Shown here one piece after another: positions 6,979 to 11,969 of a DNA stretch of 11,969 nt. The stretch comes from JAVVRI01 sp036654795 (lineage in GTDB: Bacteria > Bacteroidota > Bacteroidia > Bacteroidales > Tannerellaceae): contig JAVVRI010000098.1 in the NCBI GenBank assembly GCA_036654795.1, positions 1 through 11,969 on the forward strand, in the 5' to 3' direction. The notes below the pieces were generated by a model. It made no database searches. It was not told the DNA's origin and saw only the letters and a list, made by a program, of their open reading frames with translations. A program made the position numbers and the translations under genes. Every line of letters starts with the position of its first letter. Within the stretch, counting starts at the first letter, position 1.

Positions 6979-9027
6979 ATGAAATATAAAATGAACAAGA
7001 TTGCACTGATGTGCATGGCGGGCGGATTGTTGACATTGGGGTCTTGCAATGACTTCTTAGACAGACAACCGTTGGATAAAGTAACTCCTGTAGCTTACTT
7101 TAATTCAGAGGCCGACTTAGCAGCCTATGTCATCAAACAATATGATATATTCCCAAATACTGTGTCGCAGTGGAATATGGGACCATTCTCTATGGCGGAC
7201 GATGATTCTGACAACCAGGCCAGAGCAGATGCCAATACCCAAAAGTGGGAACCCGGGCAATGGCGCGTACCTTCAGATGAACCACAAAATGATCTGAATA
7301 ACCAGGAATGGAGTTTCTCACGTATTCGTGCGCTTAACTTCTTCTTTAAGGAGGTACTTCCTAAGAAGGATAAAAACACTTTAACCGGTAACGCTGGAAA
7401 CATAAACCATTATATTGGTGAAGCTTATTTCCTGCGTGCTTACGAATACTTCAAACGCTTGAAGAAGTTTGGCGACTTCCCCATCGTAACCGAAGTCTTG
7501 GTTGATAATAAAGAAGAACTGGTTTTGGCCAGCCAACGCAAGCCGCGTAACGTGGTGGCTCGTTTCATTCTGGAGGATCTGGACAAGGCCATCAGCATGT
7601 TGAGCACGACACCTCCGGGTGGAAAGAATCGCATCACGCGTGATGTAGCTATCTTAATGAAGTCGAGAGTTGCTCTTTACGAAGCCTCTTTCGAAACATA
7701 CCACAAAGGTACCCCTCGCGTACCGGGTGAGCAAGGATGGCCGGGAGCTTCTATGTCTTATAATAGTGGTTTCTCTATCGACCTGAACAAGGAGATTGCT
7801 TTCTTTGCTGACCAAGCAATGGCTTCTGCAAAGGATCTGGCCGACAGAATCCCTTTGACCTCTAACTCAGGACGGATCAACCCGAAGACAGGCGAAACGG
7901 CTGGATGGAATCCATACTTTGAAATGTTTGGTGCTGAGAACATGGACGGTTATAAAGAAGTGCTGATGTGGCATGATTTCAACTCAAGCCTTAATGTGGG
8001 TAATGCTATTGTTACCTATATCGTGGCCGGTACAGGTACAGGTTTCACCCGTGGCTATGTAGAATCATACCTGATGAAGAATGGTTTGCCTATCTATGCA
8101 AACGCATCCGGATATAAGGGCGACAAGACTTTGGACATGACTAAAGAGGGACGCGACGAACGTCTGCAACTCTTTATGATATCTGAAAAGGCTCGTAGAA
8201 ACACCTTTACACCAGACGACTCTACTCGTTCTTTCTTTGGTGCTCCGAACGTTGTGGATGCAACGGAATCGAGAAGAGTTACCGGATATAGTACTCGTAA
8301 AGGTCTTAACTATGTTTACGACATGGATCACCTGCCTAGCGGCGTAAGCGAAACGACCGGTGTTATCCTTTTCCGTGCAACAGAAGCCTACTTGAACTAT
8401 ATTGAAGCATCTTGCATCAAAAACAATGGAACTTCTATTGACGGAACTGCCAAGGGGTATTGGAAGCAGATCCGCGAACGTGCCGGTGTGGATACGGATG
8501 TGGATAAAACCATTGCAGCTACGGTGCTGAGCAATGAAAACGACTGGGCTGTTTACTCTGGTGGGACGCAGGTTTCTCCTTTGCTCTATAACATCCGTCG
8601 CGAACGTCGTTGCGAATTTATCTCTGAAGGAATGCGTTGGGACGACTTGATCCGCTGGCGTGCTCTTGATCAGGTAAAGAACTATATCATCGAAGGTTGT
8701 AACTTCTGGGACGAAATGTATAAGGACTCATCATACATTGATGTAACGAAGCACGAATCTATGTTGATCCCTGCCGGAACGCCGGGTAAGACTCCGAACA
8801 TTTCCAGCAAGGAAAAGAGCGGTAAGTATCTTCGTCCTTATCAGGTTGTGGAGAAAAACAACAACTTGTATAATGGTTATACATGGATGAAGGCAAACTA
8901 TTTGCAACCGATCTGTATTTCACACATACGTATCGCTGCTGATGATCCGAAGGGCGACATAAGCACTTCTCCGATCTATCAGAACCCGTATTGGCCGCTT
9001 GAGCCGAACCAATCTCAATTAGAATAG
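6979..9027 (+). CDS. SusD/RagB-like surface glycan-binding lipoprotein
   Basis: The 682-residue protein is the partner that sits as a lid on the SusC-type barrel and captures the glycan at the cell surface. Residues 1-22 are a lipoprotein signal ending in the lipobox LGSC (Cys23), followed by NDFLDRQP as in many SusD proteins. The helical TPR-like fold shows in NHYIGEAYFLRAYEYFKRLK (about 140-165), followed by FGDFPIVTEV. The C-terminal signature is the run LLYNIRRERRCEFISEGMRW plus DDLIRW (about 534-560). The end, NPYWPLEPNQSQLE, is also family-like. It is somewhat long for the family (often 500-650 residues), probably from extra loops in the binding half. ATG 6979 is used; an in-frame ATG at 6991 would shorten the signal by four residues and remains possible. 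It is co-transcribed with SusC and is the last gene before the terminator. Confidence 0.95.
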   Translation: MKYKMNKIALMCMAGGLLTLGSCNDFLDRQPLDKVTPVAYFNSEADLAAYVIKQYDIFPNTVSQWNMGPFSMADDDSDNQARADANTQKWEPGQWRVPSDEPQNDLNNQEWSFSRIRALNFFFKEVLPKKDKNTLTGNAGNINHYIGEAYFLRAYEYFKRLKKFGDFPIVTEVLVDNKEELVLASQRKPRNVVARFILEDLDKAISMLSTTPPGGKNRITRDVAILMKSRVALYEASFETYHKGTPRVPGEQGWPGASMSYNSGFSIDLNKEIAFFADQAMASAKDLADRIPLTSNSGRINPKTGETAGWNPYFEMFGAENMDGYKEVLMWHDFNSSLNVGNAIVTYIVAGTGTGFTRGYVESYLMKNGLPIYANASGYKGDKTLDMTKEGRDERLQLFMISEKARRNTFTPDDSTRSFFGAPNVVDATESRRVTGYSTRKGLNYVYDMDHLPSGVSETTGVILFRATEAYLNYIEASCIKNNGTSIDGTAKGYWKQIRERAGVDTDVDKTIAATVLSNENDWAVYSGGTQVSPLLYNIRRERRCEFISEGMRWDDLIRWRALDQVKNYIIEGCNFWDEMYKDSSYIDVTKHESMLIPAGTPGKTPNISSKEKSGKYLRPYQVVEKNNNLYNGYTWMKANYLQPICISHIRIAADDPKGDISTSPIYQNPYWPLEPNQSQLE

Positions 9028-9039
9028 TACACTAGTGTA
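9028..9039. repeat. 12-bp perfect palindrome directly after the SusD stop
   Basis: TACACTAGTGTA begins at the first base after the TAG stop of the SusD-like gene and is its own reverse complement. It has no loop, so it is a better protein site than a hairpin. It may be chance. Confidence 0.4.
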
Positions 9040-9058
9040 AATTTTAATATAATGATGG

Positions 9059-9097
9059 AAAAGGTCCTCCTCTGTGATAGAGGGGGGCCTTTATTTA
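9059..9097 (+). terminator. intrinsic terminator of the SusC/SusD operon
   Basis: A 13-bp stem pairs 9061-9073 (AAGGTCCTCCTCT) with 9079-9091 (AGAGGGGGGCCTT), including two G-U pairs, around the 5-base loop GTGAT. TTTATTTA follows. It lies 33 bases after the SusD stop. The AAAA before the stem gives a short T-run on the other strand, so it may also stop leftward transcripts. A 30-base pyrimidine-rich tract follows (about 9098-9127). Confidence 0.9.
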
Positions 9098-9244
9098 TCT
9101 CTATCCCCTTTCTCCTCCCTCTCTCTTAGCTTTCGCTAATAGCCCTATTTGTAATGTGACGTTTCGTTTTATGTGATGAAGTACCGTAAGAACTCAGGCC
9201 GTTTGTCTTCTTTTGATTGTTCCTCAATTATTTCCAACCTTTTA

Positions 9245-9269
9245 CTACTGTATGTTATATATACAGTAG
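9245..9269. repeat. 9-bp inverted repeat inside the candidate invertible segment
   Basis: CTACTGTAT (9245-9253) and ATACAGTAG (9261-9269) are exact complements around a 7-base AT-only-but-one loop (GTTATAT). No T-run follows, so an operator is as likely as a hairpin. In the present orientation it is almost 300 bp from the sensor promoter; after inversion it would be much closer to the sensor start codon. Confidence 0.4.
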
Positions 9270-9345
9270 ATTACTAGTAGTACATTCGTACAAACTGTTA
9301 GTACTTTCTATACCACTATTTAGATCAAAACATTACTCTAATTAT

Positions 9346-9433
9346 ACTTTTGAGCAGGCTGGAAATCAATTTTGAGCCTGCTCAAAAGCAATTACGAGCC
9401 AGCTCAAAAGTAATTACGAGCTAGCTCAAAAGC
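9346..9433. repeat. 22-bp tandem repeats with one inverted copy
   Basis: Three direct 22-bp units lie head to tail at 9368-9389, 9390-9411 and 9412-9433. Each has the core GAGC-NN-GCTCAAAAG and starts AATT; units two and three differ at only two positions. An imperfect inverted copy (CTTTTGAGCAGGCT) precedes them at 9346-9367. Each core is itself a dyad (GAGC/GCTC), and the first extends to TTTTGAGC/GCTCAAAA. The units are too short, and have no spacers, for CRISPR. Regular 22-bp spacing suggests stacked binding sites of a dimeric regulator. CAAAAGTA at 9405-9412 and TACTTTTG at 9345-9352 also match the -7 consensus on opposite strands, so the repeats could contribute promoter elements. Confidence 0.75.
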
Positions 9434-9540
9434 ATAATAGCATATGGGCTGCAGAGCAAAATATTCGCTCTTTTTCGTTAATATACTGCATATTGACCTG
9501 TAGTTTAATAAAAGTATGTTATATTATTCATAATAATTTA

Positions 9541-9548
9541 TATCTTTG
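9541..9548 (+). promoter_or_regulatory. -7 element of the sensor gene promoter
   Basis: TATCTTTG matches TAnnTTTG and is identical to the -7 of the HU-like gene. About 20 bp upstream the -33 position reads TGTT, a poor match to TTTG, so the promoter may be weak or need an activator. Transcription should start near 9555, which puts the right inverted-repeat arm in the leader of the message. Confidence 0.55.
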
Positions 9549-9611
9549 TTGCATCATAAAAAACGGCCTGAGTTCTTACGGGACACGATGGCCTATTTTA
9601 AGTATTACTTT

Positions 9612-11969
9612 ATGAAACAATATAGAACCATATTATATCTTTTAGGTTTGTTGTTATCCGGGACTTTTCTTTATGCCGAAGTAAAGCCTGAATACTATTT
9701 TAAGCAAATATCAGTAGGCGAGGGGCTCTCCAAATCAATGGTTAGGTGCGTGCTGACCGACCATAAAGGGTTGATGTGGATAGGCACTCGCTTTGGCTTG
9801 AATACGTTCGACGGCGAACGCGTGCAGAGCTATTATCATCATAAGGGCGGTAACCGTTCTTTACCTTTTAATGATATCCGTTTCTTACATGAAGATTCCT
9901 TGCTGAATCTATGGATCGGGACGGAACAAGAACTGTCCCTTTACGATCGAGAGAACGACCGCTTCGTCCCCGTGTTTTCAAAGGGGAAAAAGTTGAACAT
10001 ATATTCTTTTCTCCCTGTAACCGGAGGGGTGCTTCTTTTTGGTAGAGGGGAAGTCTTCAAATATCAATATGCTGACAAGCATATTATTCCCCTGACTGTC
10101 CATTCCAATGAAAAGATGACTAGTCCGTTCGATCGTGCCTGCATATGGGATGAAGCTGCGGGCGTCGTCCTGCTATCCTGTCGATGGAATGGCTTGTGGC
10201 GGTATACGCTGGGTAGCGGCTTGCTTGAACGTGTGCCCTTCGTGAAGGACAGGCAGATTGGCACTGTCTGTATGGATTCCTCCGGTTGCATGTGGGTTTC
10301 TCCTTATGGGGAAGGGCTTATGGGGTATGATCGAAGTGGGCGGATGTTGTGCCATCTTACCGTCTCCGGCGGAGAGCTAACGAACGACGTGATTCTGGAT
10401 ATAAGGGAGCGGGGCGATAAGCTCTGGCTGGCTACGGACGGTGGCGGTATCAATCTTTATGACAAAAAAAATCACAGCATGCAGGTCATAAAGCATGTTC
10501 CGGGGAATACGAACTCTTTGCCGGTTAACTCCTACTGGTGCCTCTACAGCGATCCGGAAAATAATATTTGGGCAGGTAGCGTACGCGGGGGACTGATCGG
10601 AATTAAGGAAGTTTACATGAGGACATACAAAGATGCGCCCCTAAACACGTCCTACGGTCTGAGCGAAAAGGCTGTCGTGGGGATGTTCGAAGATAAGGCA
10701 GGTTTTATCTGGCTAGGCACCGACGGCGGAGGTATTAACCGCCTCGATCCTCATACGGGTCTGTTCAACCATTATCCTTCTACTTATTCCACAAAAGTAA
10801 TCTCAATCATCGACTATACGGAGACTGAACTTCTTCTTTCCTTGTTCGGTCAAGGGTTATATCTGTTCAACAAGCAGAGTGGCGCCATACGCGAATTTCA
10901 TGTGGCCGGAGCGGAAAAGGAAAACAATATCTTCTGCGCCGGAAAGTCGGCCAACCTCTATAGGTTCAATAAGGACAAGTTTTATATCTTGTCCGACAGC
11001 ATCTACCTCTACAACCAATCCACCAAGAGTCTAACAGCTGCCACGGTTCAGGGGAATGATATTATTTTTCCCTCCCTTTATATGGTGGAAAACACAGGAA
11101 ACATCAGCTACCTGCATGGAGCTTCCGAACTGTTTGAGGTCAACCATGTGCAGAACACGATACGAACGGTTTTTTCATCCAGCGATTCCGTTGGTATTAT
11201 TTCGGCTGCTTGCCGAAACAACAAGGGCGCCTTTTGGCTGGGCAGTGCGAACGGTTTGTTTTATTACTCGCCGGCGAATGGCACTGCGGTTGCGATAGAA
11301 AACGATCGCTTTATCGGCACAACCTCGCTGGGCTTTGATCAGTCCGGTCGTCTCTGGGTAGGTACGCACAATGCCCTTTACGTCTACATTCCCGAGACGG
11401 GTAAGATAATTGCATGTAGTGAATCTGATGGCGTTTCGGGAAACGAGTATATCGACACGCCTCCTCTGCTCACCCGATCCGGCGACTTATACATGGCCGG
11501 CGTGATGGGGTTGGTGTTTATCAAGAACAACGTCTCCTTTCCTGAAAATATGAATCCCGTTATCAGCTTGCTGGATGTAGACCTGAACGGAGCTTCGGTG
11601 AATGCCTTGGTAGACAGAAAGGATAATTTCCTCTCTGTCCCTTGGAACTACACTTCGCTTAGTGCAAAGGTAATTGTCAAGGGGAGCGACTTGATGCAAA
11701 AGGAACTGTTTCGCTACTATATACATGGGGATGTGGAAAAAGTGATCGAAGTGCCCAGTCGCTCCATTGCCTTACATTCTCTTTCGACTGGTAATTATCA
11801 GATATGGGTCTCCTATAACAAAAAGAACGGTGACTGGAGTAAGCCTGTCATGCTGCTTTCGCTTGTTGTTACCCCGCCATGGTGGAAGAGCGGTTGGTTT
11901 ATCTGCTGTATCCTTTTATTCTTGTTTATTAGCGTTACCTTCTTGTTGTGGCTCTTTATAAAGCACAAG
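9612..11969 (+). CDS. hybrid two-component system sensor, N-terminal part (runs off window)
   Basis: The frame is open from ATG 9612 through the last base, 786 codons without a stop. Residues 1-22 are a signal sequence (TILYLLGLLLSGTFLYA). Then comes FKQISVGEGLSKSMVRCVLT, the usual start of the sensor half of Bacteroides hybrid two-component systems. Reg_prop propeller repeats follow, seen as WxGT-like motifs at GLMWIGT (53), NLWIGT (99), KLWLATDGGG (270), NIWAGS (318), FIWLGTDGGG (365), AFWLGS (540) and RLWVGT (580). A Y_Y_Y-like domain covers about 685-755 (YQIWVSYNKKNGDWSKP), and a membrane helix about 762-783 ends in KHK. This half binds a breakdown product of the target glycan in the periplasm. 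The kinase, receiver and AraC-type output domains expected in the family lie outside the window, so the hybrid nature is inferred. It is the likely activator of the SusC/SusD operon. The start has a 57-base leader after the -7 at 9541. Confidence 0.9.
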   Translation, partial: MKQYRTILYLLGLLLSGTFLYAEVKPEYYFKQISVGEGLSKSMVRCVLTDHKGLMWIGTRFGLNTFDGERVQSYYHHKGGNRSLPFNDIRFLHEDSLLNLWIGTEQELSLYDRENDRFVPVFSKGKKLNIYSFLPVTGGVLLFGRGEVFKYQYADKHIIPLTVHSNEKMTSPFDRACIWDEAAGVVLLSCRWNGLWRYTLGSGLLERVPFVKDRQIGTVCMDSSGCMWVSPYGEGLMGYDRSGRMLCHLTVSGGELTNDVILDIRERGDKLWLATDGGGINLYDKKNHSMQVIKHVPGNTNSLPVNSYWCLYSDPENNIWAGSVRGGLIGIKEVYMRTYKDAPLNTSYGLSEKAVVGMFEDKAGFIWLGTDGGGINRLDPHTGLFNHYPSTYSTKVISIIDYTETELLLSLFGQGLYLFNKQSGAIREFHVAGAEKENNIFCAGKSANLYRFNKDKFYILSDSIYLYNQSTKSLTAATVQGNDIIFPSLYMVENTGNISYLHGASELFEVNHVQNTIRTVFSSSDSVGIISAACRNNKGAFWLGSANGLFYYSPANGTAVAIENDRFIGTTSLGFDQSGRLWVGTHNALYVYIPETGKIIACSESDGVSGNEYIDTPPLLTRSGDLYMAGVMGLVFIKNNVSFPENMNPVISLLDVDLNGASVNALVDRKDNFLSVPWNYTSLSAKVIVKGSDLMQKELFRYYIHGDVEKVIEVPSRSIALHSLSTGNYQIWVSYNKKNGDWSKPVMLLSLVVTPPWWKSGWFICCILLFLFISVTFLLWLFIKHK

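Larger units (their letters stand above)
9184..9581. repeat. 21-bp perfect inverted repeats bounding a candidate invertible promoter segment
   Basis: The left arm (9184-9204, beginning CCGTAAGAACTCAGGCC) and the right arm (9561-9581, ending GAGTTCTTACGG) are exact reverse complements over 21 bp, 356 bp apart. The match stops sharply on both sides. The promoter element at 9541-9548 lies 12 bp inside the right arm and faces the sensor gene. Near the left arm no outward-facing TAnnTTTG is seen, so inversion would leave the sensor without that promoter. Bacteroides is known to use such segments for phase variation, e.g. the capsule promoters of B. fragilis flipped by the Mpi recombinase. The repeat is directly visible; inversion is inferred. 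A small nonautonomous transposon is the alternative, but no target duplication is visible. Confidence 0.65.
9028..9611. other. long regulatory intergenic region between SusD and the sensor gene
   Basis: This 584-bp region has no credible gene. In order it holds the palindrome, the operon terminator, a pyrimidine tract, a small TTAGC/GCTAA hairpin at 9126-9139, and then a 398-bp block bounded by 21-bp inverted repeats. The block contains a 25-bp dyad, a 22-bp repeat array, a weak hairpin followed by TTTTT (9453-9475), and a rightward promoter. The block is AT-rich and ends 30 bases before the sensor start codon. Confidence 0.7.

Noticed and set aside
9346..9433. CRISPR array
   Set aside because: The 22-bp units abut without unique spacers and no cas gene is present.
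9184..9581. MITE or insertion sequence with 21-bp terminal repeats
   Set aside because: No target duplication is visible (GTA on the left, GAC on the right) and the promoter placement fits an inverton better; not fully excluded.
11056..11298. Short ORFs on both strands within the sensor gene
   Set aside because: They are shadows of the uninterrupted 786-codon frame starting at 9612.

Overview
The window looks like a chromosomal segment of a gut Bacteroides or Phocaeicola type bacterium. The evidence is a tandem SusC/SusD pair, a hybrid-two-component-type sensor with Reg_prop repeats, an HU-HIG-type DNA-binding protein, and promoters with the Bacteroidetes -7 element TAnnTTTG. No species can be named from the sequence alone.

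Layout. Bases 1-63 are probably the last codons of an upstream gene. Bases 68-147 hold a 22-bp-phased array of TCAC-N4-GTGATT dyads that runs into the promoter of an HU-like DNA-binding protein (200-820). An inverted repeat (832-883) separates this gene from a TPR-containing membrane regulator (996-2735). Bases 2736-3249 are a graveyard: a broken IstB-like IS21-family ATPase fragment, a cluster of GGTACC sites, and the tail of an unrecognised gene. Bases 3250-3649 are noncoding and carry the probable control region of the next operon, including a 12-bp direct repeat at 21-bp spacing.

The core is a polysaccharide-utilisation-type operon: a SusC-like TonB-dependent transporter (3650-6964) and a SusD-like surface lipoprotein (6979-9027), 14 bp apart and closed by a strong intrinsic terminator (9059-9097). 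SusC lacks an STN domain, so it is not of the sigma/anti-sigma-regulated type. This fits control by the adjacent sensor, whose gene starts at 9612 and runs off the end of the window. Its periplasmic propeller repeats, Y_Y_Y domain and final membrane segment are visible; its kinase, receiver and AraC-type output domains would lie beyond base 11969. No glycan-degrading enzyme is in the window, so the substrate cannot be inferred.

The most interesting structure is between SusD and the sensor. A perfect 21-bp inverted repeat (9184-9204 and 9561-9581) brackets 356 bp that contain a 22-bp repeat array and, 12 bp inside the right arm, a TAnnTTTG element pointing into the sensor gene. This is the architecture of an invertible promoter. 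If it inverts, it would switch the sensor, and through it the SusC/SusD operon, on and off. Inversion is a hypothesis; no recombinase gene lies in the window.
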